A stretch of DNA of 64,000 nt from Maylandia zebra (Eukaryota; Chordata; Actinopteri; Cichliformes; Cichlidae), in NCBI RefSeq assembly GCF_041146795.1, contig NC_135168.1, positions 42,035,870-42,099,869 on the forward strand, read 5' to 3'. Positions within the stretch are counted from its first letter, which is position 1. Each line of letters begins with the position of its first letter. Positions 1 to 12,900 of this stretch are shown here, one piece after another. A program made the position numbers and the translations under genes. The notes beneath the pieces are model-generated. The model had not been told where the DNA came from and ran no database searches. It was given only the letters and a program-made list of their open reading frames with translations.

Positions 1-168
1 AGCTGAGCAAAGATGAGAAGCAGGTGAGGGTTAAGAGAAATTGCTTTAGTTTTGGTTTTTTAACTTAAAAAAAAATACACACGAATAAAATGCATCTATT
101 GTCCACTTAAGTATGTTAATTAACCAGAATAAATGTGTAGAGAAACCTCTAAAGAATGTTTTCTGTAG

Positions 169-1354
169 GAGTGGGAAGCAAAGGCAGGCGAGGCGAAAAA
201 ACAGTACGATAAAGCAAAGAAAGAATACAAAGAGAGCGGAGGAGCAACTTCCAGCCCCAGGAAGTAAGGCCTGCAACAAAATAAGTCAACTCTTTGGTTT
301 TTTGTTTTTGTTTTTTGAAGTCTTGATGCAGAAAAATGGCTAAATTTGTTATATTTTCTTCCACTTTTCACCCATTAGGGAGAGTAAAAAGTCTGGAGGC
401 AAAAAGGACGATAAGAAAAGGAAGTCTGCCGGAGCAGACAAGGACAAGGAGCGGGGAGGAAACGACAGCTTTAAGAGCCGAGAGTTCATCGAGACCAGCG
501 AGGAGAGTTCATCAGACTCTGACCACAAGAGCAAGTCCAAGAGGAAGAAGGTAAATCCAGTGACTGTAAATGCCGTCATCAGACAGAACAGACTCAGACT
601 CTTATTGAATGATGTAGGATGACTTTTAGTTTCTTTTACCTAATCAGAAACCACAATGCGATGGAAATGTTTGATCTAGCTAAAAGTCAAAACACTGATG
701 GCTGCTCAGTGAGAAGTAGACATTTTCTTCAGGAGGAGAAACCTTTAAATCCCGTTAGCTGATTGAGGGACAGCTGCGGGACGAAGTGTATCAGGGAAAA
801 CCTGGAACTGAAGCACCCCGCTTACTAAAAAGATGGCAGGTAGGAGAGAGGGAAGGCAATAGAGAGCTAATGAGTGTGAGAATGAAAGCTCCTGTTATCT
901 TGTGTATCACTATATTGCATTTTTAACCAAATGCAAAGAAAACAGTAATGAGGAGACTAAGAATTTTCTTGAACATGTCTGTGTATATTTGCAGTTTCTG
1001 TTAGAATATATTTGCGATAGAGCTACGAGGCAGTGTTTGATGACTTGCTTTTTCCTGTTTAGTTGAGATTTTGCCTGCAGTTTGAGTTAACTGTAAAGAA
1101 ATGTGCTTTATTCGCTTCTCGATAACACAGATGCAGAGAGCAATCAGAGAACTTGAGCGTTGCGCATTAAATCAATGGAAATTGTTGATGTAAACATAGT
1201 GAAACTGCTTCATTTAGACTAAAGCACTCCTTCATGTTCTGACATGATTGTAAACACTGAGTTCTTCTTTCTTTTTTCTAAACAGGAATCAGACGATGAG
1301 GAAGAAGAAGAGGCGGTGTCAACACCTGCAAGCTCCGAGGAAGAGTCTGATTGA
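169..1354 (+). CDS. ssrp1: FACT complex subunit SSRP1, last three exons (5' part outside window)
   Basis: Three exons join in frame: 169-263, 379-550 and 1286-1354 (TGA at 1352-1354). The first encodes the end of an HMG box (EWEAKAGEAKKQYDKAKKEY). The second is a Lys/Ser-rich linker with the KSREF-type segment typical of SSRP1, and the third is an acidic tail ending EEESD. Donors are GTAAGG and GTAAAT and acceptors are TAG, TAG and CAG. In the family, SSRP1 pairs with SPT16 to form FACT, a nuclear histone chaperone that loosens nucleosomes during transcription and replication; the HMG box and acidic tail bind DNA and histones. Bases 1-168 are intron. The N-terminal and middle (PH-like) domains lie left of the window. 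The neighbour p2rx3 is also SSRP1's neighbour in human, which supports the call. Confidence 0.93.
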
Positions 1355-1713
1355 AGACACACTTTTCCACCTCGTATACACACACACACCAAGGACCAAG
1401 CGTTTATACTCTCTCTGCTGATACCACACTGACGGACAAATTAACAGACTTGAGTTGTATTTGCTTCTTCGTGGTTCGTTTTATGAGTACAAACACATTT
1501 TTGTGACTGACTCTTCAACCATGTAATGATATTTGAGTAGTTTGATGATGAGCTGGCATACCTTTTGGAAATACTGAAGGGTTTTCCATCAAACCAGTGG
1601 GCATATATGTTTTAGTTACATAGCACGATGATTGCAGGGGTTGTTAGTTAGCAGATGCAAAATTTATGTACGGGAATTTCTTTGACTTTTCCAGTGTCAT
1701 GTTTTCAGGCCAA

Positions 1714-1741
1714 AATAAATAAATGAATCATTTTCAATAAA
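1714..1741 (+). terminator. ssrp1 poly(A) signals
   Basis: Two AATAAA hexamers lie at 1714-1719 and 1736-1741, about 360-390 bases after the ssrp1 stop codon and followed by a GT-rich stretch. Transcript ends near 1760 would fit. Confidence 0.7.
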
Positions 1742-1954
1742 AACTCAGTTGGTGGTGCTTTGATCCTCATGGAAAAAGATTCTGAACTGATGGTCAAACG
1801 GTCACCTTGAGAGATTGCTTGCTGCCGTTTGCGTGTAAAGTAGCTTGTAAAGCACATTTAATGAATGTGGTCCATTTAGTGTTATTTACAACATGTAAAC
1901 ATTCATTCATTGTTTAGAATGTTTAAAAGTTTCTTTACATACACCGTTTCAGCC

Positions 1955-2705
1955 ATTCAGTTAAATTCAGTTTTGTTTATTTGGCGCTAAATCACAACAG
2001 CAGTTTCCTCAAAGCGCTTTATATTTTAAGGTAAAGACCCTACAATAATACAGAGAAAACCCCCAACAATATTATAACCTCCTATGAGCAAGTGCTTTGG
2101 CGATAGCGGGAAGGAAAAACTCCCTTTTAACAGGAAGAAACCTCCAGCAGAACCAGGCTGAGGGAGGAGCGCCCATCTGCTACCACCAGTTGGGGGTGAG
2201 GGGAGGAACACAGGACAAAGACATGCTCTGGAAAGGGGGACAGAGATTAACATTAACTAATGATTAAAGGCAGAGAGGTTAACACATGTTAACAAACCAA
2301 AAATGTGAGTGAGAAGGGTAACTGAAGACGTAAAACTTAATGCATCATGGGGATCCCCCAGCAGCCTAGACCTACTGCAGTGTAACTGAGAGGAGCCCTA
2401 ACTATATGCTAAAGTTATAAGTCTAATCTTAAAAGTAGAGAGAGTGTCTGTCTCTGGAAGCTGGTTTGACAGACGAGGGGTGTTCTGCTTTTAGATACTG
2501 TAGGAGCCACAAGTAAACCATCAGTCTGAGAGCAAAGTGCTTTAATGGGGTGATGCGGTACTATTCATTAAGTTCATTAAGATAGGATCGGTTGATTATT
2601 CAAGACCTTGTATGTGAGGAGCAGGATTTTAAATTGGATTCTTTAAATTTGATTTAACAGGGAGCCAACGAAGAGAAGCCAGTATAGGAGGAATATAAGA
2701 AATCA
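1955..2705 (-). repeat. LINE 3' end, L2/CR1-type (decayed)
   Basis: The stretch begins with the familiar teleost block in which an ATCACAACA motif is followed by AAAGCGCTTTATATT. It continues through CTCCCTTTTAACAGGAAG and a block reading AGGAGCAGGATTTTAAATT. The same block recurs at 29818-30865, where an antisense frame still shows the reverse-transcriptase C-terminus. This copy has no intact frame. The class is from recognition and shared sequence within the window; the exact family is uncertain. Confidence 0.7.
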
Positions 2706-2744
2706 GATGGCAGCCACTCAATCATATGATTGGCAGTACAGTCT

Positions 2745-3310
2745 AAACGTAGACATGGTTGTGACTGGATGCTGAAGTTCAAACTGAGCAGAATGAGGAA
2801 GAAAGGTCATTTTAAGTGACTTTGAACATGGCATGCTTGTTACTGCCAGACAGGCTCGTCTGAGTATTTCAGAAACTGCTGATCTGAGATTTTCCCCCAC
2901 AGCCATCTCTGGGGTTGACAGACTGGTCAGAGAAGAGAAAATGTCCAGTAAGCAGTAGATTTCTGACTGAAAATACTTTGTTGAGGTCAGAGAAGAATGT
3001 CCAGACTGCTTTGAGCTGGTAGGAAGGCAAATACACATGTTAAACAACCACCAAGTTATGGAAAAGGGCACCTCTGAAGGCACAACACAGCAAACTATAC
3101 TCATACTCAATTGACCTCCACAGTGACCAGGACACTTTTGGGATTTGGTGTAACAGGACATTCACAAGTGCAACAAACAGTGACTGCTGTCATTTCAATA
3201 TGGACCAAAATCTCTGAAGAATGTTTCTAGCATCTTCTGGAATCTACGCCACGAAGAATTAAAGCAGTCCTGAAGTCAAATGGGTGCCCAACCCGTACTA
3301 GTGGCTGTTG
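2745..3310 (+). mobile_element. Tc1/mariner-like transposon, family A, internally deleted
   Basis: The 5' half of the transposase gene is recognisable (GAGTATTTCAGAAACTGC, then ACAGCCATCTCT). It jumps to the 3' end (CTCCACAGTGACCAG, ATATGGACCAAAATCTC). The frame is broken by stops and a middle deletion. Related copies in this window lie at 12921-13620, 47650-48020, 48576-48845 and 60880-61990. Confidence 0.8.
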
Positions 3311-6239
3311 TCTGAGCTTGTGGGGAAATTCTTATCTATGTGAACTATGAAATACTTTAAAAACATCCCTCCACAGTGTAGTTACTAAAAAATTTATATG
3401 TAAATCAGCATCACTCAGAAGTCTATACAGGGCTCACAGAAAGCAGAATTAAACATGTATCTTAGTGACAATTGAGCTACATGTGATTAACTCTGCAAAT
3501 GAAAATAGCTCCAGAAAAACTCAGCCATGTGGTCCAAAAATCCTTGAAGAAATTAATATGATCAGCGTATGTTAGTGTAATTTTTCAACACAGAATGAAA
3601 ACCAAACCTCTTAAGCTGTTAAGATACTCCCATAGGACCTACCTACACTTTTGCTCGCTTGACCAGGCGGGGTGGTTTGAGAGTGTGTGTTAACTGGCTG
3701 CCCTAGTCAAAGCTGAAGAGACAGTGGTTTTAGCGATTTGCTGAAGCCTAAGTACAAGGTGGTTTGAAGAGTGGTTTTTAAGAGCTAAACGATACCAGCT
3801 CTAAAGTTCATCTCCACTTAATGTGGCTTTTGACAATAAGGTACTCTTCCCACATCCTGTAGTACTGATCACATATCCTTAGAATAGCCTTGGATATTTG
3901 TTATCATTTGATATTTGTTATCATCATGTGAAACTCGAGGTGTTGCAAAGTGGCTCTGTGAAGCTGCAACTAGGCAGAGCTTTCAGTGTTATTGTTTTAA
4001 TTTGGTTTCCTTTGATTAATTTTTTTTGAATGCACCCTTTCCAGCTCTCTTAATAAGTAAACAGAATATGAATTAAAAAGCTGAGGTTTGTTCTTTTTGT
4101 CTTGTGTGATTGTCCTTTTATACTCCTTTACTCTCTGTTATGTCACTGTGATTTCAGTTGTTCTTCTGTCTGTTAACAGTCTTTGAGTTTTTAGAAGGAA
4201 TGCATCCATAGTTTGGCATTTGAGTCATACCTTACAATTTTAGTAATTTTTAGTCAATTATGCTACACATGTCAATTCAAATCACACTGCACATGTGGCA
4301 CATGCGTCCTAACTAGATGCACTGATATATGTGAGGATTAACTGACTTGTTATTTTCAGGTGCTTCCCTTAAAGTTTTTGTGGTTTCCTCCTGCACCTTA
4401 ATCATGAATCAAAGCACCAAAGTATTAGAGGAACTTTTTAGAGTGAAAGAAGTAAGGTATTGAGTCTATGATGACCTGCACTGCATCATAATCCTATTGA
4501 GCTATTGTGGGAACAGCTTAAACTTATATTACATAAGAAGTGGCTTTTATACTAATTTCATTTGTGGGAGGATTTCAGGAAGCATGGGCTGAAATTGATT
4601 CAGATTACTTGAACAAATTGACAGCTTGAAGTGATTCTTTGACTAGATTAAATTTAAAGGATGAACTATTAGAATATTCCAATAATTTCTATTCACTTTG
4701 CAACACATTTGATGAATAGATGTTTAAGTTCGAATTTTAAATATGTACTTCATATTGCATGTGACTTCCTTGACCATGAATATGATTATATTCCAAGTCG
4801 GTAGAATAAATCCTCTGGAGAGCATGAATGTGTCTGCTAAGATTCATGGCAAAGAGTAACCTCGCTACAATGAGCTGCGTACGCTCTTCATGTGGTGTGT
4901 TTGGGTGCCGTGCAGGTGTCAGTGTGTTTAGTCATGTCCTAAATGTGGAGCCCAAAGAAAATCAGAGTGGAAAGTGTTTGCATACATCCCTTCCTGTGAC
5001 ATAATTATCTTTTCCGCTGCAGTTTCCCCTTTCACCAGTCTGCTCCCCATTCAATTACACTCTGACGAATAGGGTTTAGTGTTCAGTTTTCTGCTGATGT
5101 AAACATGACATTTACATGAAAGCTTGTGATCTTGTTTGCATGTTCAGCGCATGCTTGTGTGTGTTTTTAGATGTATCTTACATTGTATTAGGTCACCATT
5201 AGCTGACCACAAACATAATGGATCCACTTAAGTAATTACATACTATCTACACACAGACACACACACACAGAGCGCTGTCACTGCATTACATTATCTCTCT
5301 AATGTAAAAGGCACTAATGCTGCTGGTCCTTGTGAATGTATTGAAAACCGATCGTATCATATGTCGCACTTATTGCACACTTGTCAGTAATACCGCTCTT
5401 TGTAATTTGTTGCAGTGCTGTTATTGAGGCGTCATCTGTAAGTATGGAAGCACATTGCTTTTTTTCTATGCCACTGATGTGCAGAAAGGTGACAAAATTG
5501 CATATAATGGAGTCATATTGAACATTAAGATTTCCCCCAGTGGTTTCATTTTAAATGATGACATTTCCAGAAGTTTTTCACAGCCACTTATATGAAAGTA
5601 CAAACAACTTTCTGCACTCAGGCTTTCTTGTTTAGTTAAAGAACGGAAGGTCCTTCCTCTCTATGTGGCTAAAAGCAAACATAGTCATCTCTTCTATTTA
5701 GAGCATTACTTATATAACATTTAATAAGATGAACAATCAATAAACAATCAGCAGCACCACTTGTTCATCACAGACCATAAAGAAATGAGGACAAATTATA
5801 GTAACTCTGTCTCGTGTTAATGTGTTCTTCTTGTCTCGGTGCTTAGTGTTTGTCTTCAGGTTACTTCCTGTTTTTTACTTTGAAGGTTTGTTTCCTTTCA
5901 TGTCTTGTGTTAGTTATCATGGTTTTCTTTTTAACTTTTTGTCACAGTATCTGTTTCGTTTCCAGCCCTGTGATAGTCTTTGCTATGGTTATTTTTTAGT
6001 TTGTGGACTGTATTTTGGACCATTCACTGTTCTGTCTGACCTTATATTTACTGTTTATTTCTACCATATCCATTGCAGCGCTCATTTTTCTAACATACCA
6101 CATATCCCAGCTAGTATTAGGTAAGATGTACATCCCGGAGGGGTCAGTGGTCCATAACAGGGGTAAAGACATCTGTTCATACTGGCATCTACACCTCAGT
6201 CAGTATTAACTGTGGAAGGAAGAAACTTAACAACAGGAA
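3311..6239. other. ssrp1-p2rx3 intergenic DNA, no gene seen
   Basis: AT-rich sequence with a short CA run near 5255-5270. An open frame of 100 codons on the plus strand at 5822-6124 is Phe/Leu-rich and low in complexity. It shows no splice context or family motif, so I do not call it a gene; the DNA resembles decayed repeat. Confidence 0.5.
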
Positions 6240-6310
6240 ATCAAAGAAACAGACACAGGGAGGACATGCAAAATCCAAACAGACAGGCCCCAGCCAACCA
6301 GGAGGTTATC
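6240..6310 (-). repeat. Short LINE-tail fragment
   Basis: The words AGGACATGCAAA and CAGGCCCCAGCCAACCAG match the consensus-like tail seen again at 15540-15640 and 45200-45342. Only about 70 bases remain. Confidence 0.45.
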
Positions 6311-6984
6311 TCTGCTGCAATATAACATCTGTTACTAAATAACAGATAAAATCTGCCTTCTGATGCTTTCTGTCTGGTTTATTCTAATGTCTGCAAAATT
6401 TTATTCTCATGAACTAAACCACTGAAGCATCCAATTTTATCATTTTTTCTTCACGCTGCTAATAAAATGGTTACTAAAAGTGAAATGGAAAGTGTGAGTG
6501 GTAGATTCCTTCTGAGTCAGACACTAACACATGAAAGACGAAAATGATTACATTATTACTGAAAGCATGCTGTGAGCAAATCACAGTGGACATATGGGGT
6601 ATCGATTACTGCCTCAGTCTAATTGTGCATTTGTCTGTGCATGGTTAGTGTGTTTGGGGATGGGGATTTGTGGAGAAGAAAGAGACAGAGGGAGGGACAG
6701 AGGAGACATTTTCCTCCCACTCGTTTGTGTCAAGAAAGGGGGAGGTCCAATTTGTGTCATAAACCAACAAAACTAAGCATGCAAGGAAGGCGATAAACAC
6801 AGGCAGGACTGAGAGATGATACAAGCAGGGTGAAAATTAGGATCTTATTTCTTTATTTGAACCAGAAGGGAGAGCTGTATTGTGAAAGATTTACCATCAA
6901 GTTTCCAAGAAGGCACCTGTTGGGGAGAAGAGTTGCACTTTTCTCTCAGAGTCATTGCTACCTGGGTCACACTGACAAGCAGCA
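6311..6984. other. 5' flank of p2rx3
   Basis: This region holds the p2rx3 5' UTR and promoter. I see no TATA box, CpG-rich block or certain transcription start. A purine-rich GAGAGGGACAGAG-type stretch lies near 6680-6705. Confidence 0.4.
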
Positions 6985-9900
6985 ATGGGCTTCGTTTTGT
7001 GGGGGTTCTTGACTGATTTCTTCACCTACGAGACCACCAAATCCGTGGTGGTAAAGAGCTGGTCTGTGGGTATCATCAACCGTATTGTACAGCTGCTCAT
7101 CATCACCTATTTTGTCGGGTCAGTGATCTGTAGTTTTCTTTTGAGTTTTTTTCAGAGTGTAATAATGTGTGTAATCATGGGTGCAAATTGAGTTTTCCTT
7201 AGCTAAATTACAAAATATTTCTTTCACTGATCCGTGTCATGCAGCTGGGTCTTCATCCATGAGAAAGCTTATCAGTCAAGCGACACCAACATTGAGTCCT
7301 CCGTGATGACCAAAGTCAAAGGCTTTGGTTATCTACAAAACCAAAACCAAAATGAGAACTATCAGAATCGTGTGATGGACGTGGCTGATTACGTGTCGCC
7401 CCCTCAGGTGAGTGACGTGATGATAACATGACATATTTAAACTTTGTAGTTTTCTATGAGTTATTAACAATGTTGGCAGTTAAGATGCTGCAGTTGAAAG
7501 TGTTTTTAAAATAACTTTTATGATGAGCAAGCTTTCTTCCCAGTCTCATATGTGTAGTAATAAATAAACACAAAGCATATCATAAGCATTCAGTTGTTGT
7601 TTTAGGGTTCAGGCGTGTTCTGCATCATCACCAAACTCATCGTCACTGAAAATCAGTTCCAAGGACGATGTACAGAGGTGAGTACACATTCAAACGCATG
7701 CTTTTGTCACGTTTTACTATTTTACCATTAATTTTCAGTCGATTTTAAGGCTTGCTGGTTTTATTGTAACCACTTATGTCTTCTTATTCCTAGGCAGCAT
7801 AAAATACGTCAAAAATATTGCATATTTTGAACAAGGAAACCAAATTGCAGATTTTTTGTCAACATATCAGGATCAATATTATTGCAAACTGATATTCCAG
7901 CAGATATCTGCCTGGCATTTATACTTACGGGGTGTTTTTGGTCTCCAGAGAATCAACAGGAAGTCTTCAGCTAATTCACTGAAAGCCCTACAGCAAAAAC
8001 ATGGTCATATATATCAGTAAAGATTTATGACTATATTTATTTTTTCTGACAAATCTAATTAAAGTTTTAGTCTCTTTTGCACTGACATCAAATTACATTC
8101 TACTCCTACCTGTGAGTGGCGGTAGGATGCAGTAATGAGCTGAAGGGCAGAGGACACACCTTGAGCCATTAACTCCTTCTCAGTGTAGTGTTGGCAGTAT
8201 GGTCCATCCATCCATTTTTCTTAGGCAGAGTATAACCTGGAGAAGTCATCAGTTTGTCACAGTAGTGTGTCAGTGCGCCCCAGGGCAGCTGTGGCTACAA
8301 TGTAGCTTGCCATCACCTGTGTGTGAATGTGTGTGTGAATGGGTGAATGACTGAATGTAATGTGAAGCGCTTTGGTAGTAAAGCGCTATACAAATGCAAG
8401 CCATTTACCATTTTGTAATGAGACGGTGTGTGTGACCAGGTAGGAGGGCCTTGCCTCCGGATGGCAGGCAGAGACTCGATTCTCAAGGCAATGCTAAAAC
8501 TGTATATAGAATGGGAAGAACGGGAGTCTTTGAATCTATTCTGGAATTTGTTACATTTATTCATTTGGTATGGAAACAGCTTCATGTTAGTATAAGATGA
8601 ATGCAATTAGTAATATCTCTGATATGTATTCTTTAATGTTTCTAACGTAAACAGGCAGATCTGTAGGCTCTTAAACGCAGCCTTTTATCTGTCAGTGGCA
8701 GACAGGATGATTAAAAACTGACCTCACAGTGCATTAATAGCAGCTGGTAATACTGCAACATTTTTCAAGTTATATTTGGACTGATATATCGGGTTATATT
8801 TAGACTGATATATAGCGACCGTGGCTCAGGGGGTTGGGAAGCGCATCTATAACCGGAAGGTCGCTGGTTTGATCCCCGGGCTCTCTGTCCTGGTTGTTGT
8901 GTCCTTGGGCAACACCTACTGGTGTTGGCCAGAGGGGCCGATGGCGCGATATGGCAGCCTCGCTTCTGTCAGTCTGCCCCAGGGCAGCTGTGGCTGCAAC
9001 CGTAGCTTGCCTCCACCAGTGAGTGAATGAATAGTGGCATTGTAAAGCGCTATATAAATCCAATCCGTTATTATTATCTTAGAGATGTGATTTTCAGTTT
9101 TATTTTTCAGTAGTAAAAGCACCAGAGCAGTCGTCCATGTGTTCCTGTTCATCCACTGTTACATTTCTATATGTTTCTTATTTTGTCTAGCATGCATTCA
9201 GTTTCTGTGTTTATGTTGTTTTTAGACTGAGAAGAAATGTTCTTCCGATGAAGACTGCCAGAAGCATGTTGGCAGCAACCTTTACAACGGTGAGTCAGAT
9301 TTATTTTAAACAGAAACTTTCAACAGAAACAGAAACGTGCTGATGTCAAGTCTGTGGTGTTGTAACTTTGCTTATCTTTAAATATTCTTTAAATCAGATT
9401 TGTGGCATTGGCTGGTAAGTAAATACTAGATGAAAAAATAATCATGAAAAAATCTTTTAACCCAAAAATTGAATTAATAAAATAAGGCATGGTGCTAAAA
9501 ACTGAGGAAATGAATTACGCTATTTAACAAAAAAAAAAAAAACAGGGTTTCTTTGTTCTTTTAACCGGGACAAAAATATTTTTAAAGTAGAAGTGAAGTT
9601 TAAAAAGAATCATAGATTTATTTTATCTACCTTTGAGACATAAGGCAGAATGTAGCACTTAATACCCAGGAACAAACCTTCTTAAAAATAATATCAATAT
9701 AAATAATATCTTCAAAATAATGTGCAAAGATGTTTGTGATATTATTGTATCGTCAAATAATCTTTAATTGAATATAAGAATATATTTATAGTAGAATGAG
9801 CCAGCCTTTGTTAAACTTGTAGATTTATTGATGGAATCTTTATACCACCTGATATTGTTTAAACCCAATGTAGTAAATGGTGAAAATTGAAATGTGTTCC

Positions 9901-12900
9901 TATGTTTTGCAGGTTTAATATTATAATATTGAAACATATTGGTAACAGAAAGTCAGACAATGCTCATTGTTAAATATTTCAGTCTTTACAACCAGGTGCC
10001 ATGTCCTTTAGCATATTTTAGAAGAATATCAACTGCACAGAGTATGAACCTAAATCAAAAAGCAGGGTAAATATTTATAGTTTTATATTGTTTACAAACA
10101 ATTTGCAGTAAACGTTATCCAAAACTCTCTGGCCCTGTCTGACAAAGTAATTCACCCCTAAGCCTAATAAGTGGTTGTGGCAGCAAGAATTGCACTCAAG
10201 TGTTTGCAATAATTGGTAATGAGTCCTTGTCCTTGTGGACTGGAGGAATTTTGGCCCACTCTTATTTGCTGATTGAGGATGAATGGTCATCTCAAGTCCA
10301 GACTTAGGCCACAGTGACTAGGCCACTCTAAAACCTTCATTTTGTTCATTTTTTAAGCCATTCAGAGGACATCGGTGGACTTGCTGTTATTTTTTGGATC
10401 ATTGTCCTGTTGCATGACCCAAGTGAGCTTGAGCTTCAGGGCATGGACTGATGGCTGGACATTCTTCTTCAGGATTTTCTTTCAGAGAGCCGAATTCATT
10501 ACTCCATCAATTATGGCAAGTCTACCAAAGCAGCCCCAGACAATCACGCTACCACCACCGTGTTTGACTATTAGTATGATGAACTTTCTATTAAATTTTG
10601 TGTTAGTTTTGCACTAGATGTTAAAGTTTTGTCTCACAGAATATTTGATTAAAAGTCTTGAGGCTCATCGTGATGTTTCTCTGCAAATCTGAGATGAGCC
10701 TTTGTGATCGTCTGCTCACTGTTACTCTTCCATGGATGCCATTTTTGCCCAGTCTCTTTCTTATTGCTGAATCATGAACTCTGACCTTAAATGAGGCAAG
10801 TGAGACCTGCAGTTCTTTGGTTGATGTTCTTTGTGAGTCGTCGATGCGATTGGAGTAATTTCGGTCAACCAGCCATTTCCGGCAAAGGTTCACCGCTTGT
10901 CCAAATTTTCTCTGTCTGTGGATAAAGGCTCTTCCACGTCGAAAGCCTTAGAAATTGTTTTGTAGCCCTTTACAAACAGATGGTTGTCAAGTTTCTTCAG
11001 ATCGTGGCATGTTGTTTGGCTTCTTGAAATGTTTTGACCTAGCCCACTTTGTCAGACAGGTTCTATCTAAGTAAATTCTTGATTCAGTAGGTCTGGTCAG
11101 TAATCAGGCCTGGATGTAATGAAACTTAACTCAGATTTCCAAAACATTAATAATTTAAGTGGGACAATTACTTTTTCACACATCATTTTTTTCCCTTAAT
11201 AAATGAAATTATTATTTTCAATCTGCAATTTGTATGTGCTTGGGTTATCACTGTCTGACATAAAAATGTGTTTGATGATCTGAAATGTGTGTGGCAAATG
11301 TACAAAAACACTTGGGGTAAATACTACTTCACAGCACTGTATAACTGATCATTATTATGGCTAACAGTATCTCCATTCAGTTACCTGAGCACAATGTTTC
11401 CTTCCTCTTCTTTCTTACACACCAGGTGTAATAACAGGTGCTTGCCTTAAAAACTCCAATGAGTCCCATGGCATGTGTGAGATGGAAGGATGGTGTCCAG
11501 CTGAAAATGATGCCATCAAAATGTAAGAGTGCACGCACATCCCACACAAATACATTTCACTCACTGAAAGTGTCATCTTTGTCCCCTTGTCTCTGTGTTT
11601 ATCTCCCACAGTGAACCAATGGATGTGAACACCTTCACTATTTTCATCAAAAACAGTATTCGTTTCCCTCTTTTTAATGTCACCAGGTAAACCCCACAAA
11701 CCTTAACCGAAGCAGCTAAAAAACATCAATATATTATGAGTGTCTTTTAAAAAAAACATAAAATCATTTTCCTTACTCAGAGGGAACTTTCCACCCACAA
11801 TGACAGCCAATGAAATCAAGAAATGTAAATACCATCCAGAGGACAACCCCCTTTGCCCCATCTTTCGTGTGGGGGATGTGCTGAACTACACCGGTCAGAA
11901 TATAACCGAACTGTTAAGCAAGGTAAGCATGAGTGTACAAGGTCGTATGAAGGTCTTGTCACTGTTAGGGTGTTTCAAGTTACAGACAGCGGTCTTGTCC
12001 TTCCTATGCAAAGCTTCTGAAGTGCCTCAATCATCATTAAGTGCACAAGATAACACTTAGCTCAAAAAGCCAGATATTTTTGGAAGTATTTCACATTAAT
12101 TCTCTCTGACCTAAAGTCAATCCAAATCCATACACTTCAATACCAGCCTTAGCTTTGACACATATTTACGTCAAAGCCAAAGCTGGTATTACATATTTAG
12201 GTGCTGAACCTCAAGGGGTGTCTCTCTTTTCCCAATCCTTCTGTCTCAGGGTGGAGAAATAGGAATAAACATTCAGTGGGAATGTAACCTGGACTTAAAC
12301 ATTGAAAAATGTATTCCCAAGTACTCCTTCACACGACTCGATGCTCCATTTGCCAAGAATGCTGTGTCCAAAGGATACAACTTCAGGTAGTGATAATGAT
12401 TCTTCCTCTTCAAGTTTACTTCTTTTTTAAAAAAATCAGTCTTTAGTTACTCTTTTCTCTTCTTTGAATACAGATATGCAAAATATTTCAAAACAGAGAA
12501 TGGGACTGAATTTCGGACTCTTCATAAGGCTTTTGCGATCCGTTTTGATGTCATGGTCACTGGCAAAGTGAGTTGTCTTCAAACTTAATATTAGACAAAG
12601 TGTGATAACAACTGGCTAAAACAAAGAATTTCCATGTGTCATTTTATGTCATTTATTTTCAGAAAATGTGACATTTATTAATTAAAAAAACACTGAAACA
12701 TGACAAAATCAAGAAACTTTGCAGAAGTCTCAATTTAACATGAACTAAAATCATTTTGTTGAGCTGAGCATTGTGGGAAACCTACTACCACCACGTTAGC
12801 TTATTGTAGCACAGAGCTAGCTTAGCTTAGACTCTAGACTTAGCCTATTGCATAGGCTGTTTTTCTAAACACAGCACAAACGTTTTGAAGCTTCCAAATT

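Noticed and set aside
2718-3161. 147-codon minus-strand frame
   Set aside because: It runs antisense over a family A Tc1-like remnant; no family motif in that direction.
5822-6124. 100-codon Phe-rich plus-strand frame
   Set aside because: No conserved motif, no splice context and repeat-like wording.
8813-9082. Functional tRNA gene
   Set aside because: A and B boxes are present, but the sequence continues into a SINE body and tail and does not fold as a complete tRNA; the same holds for 20618, 28722 and 61205.
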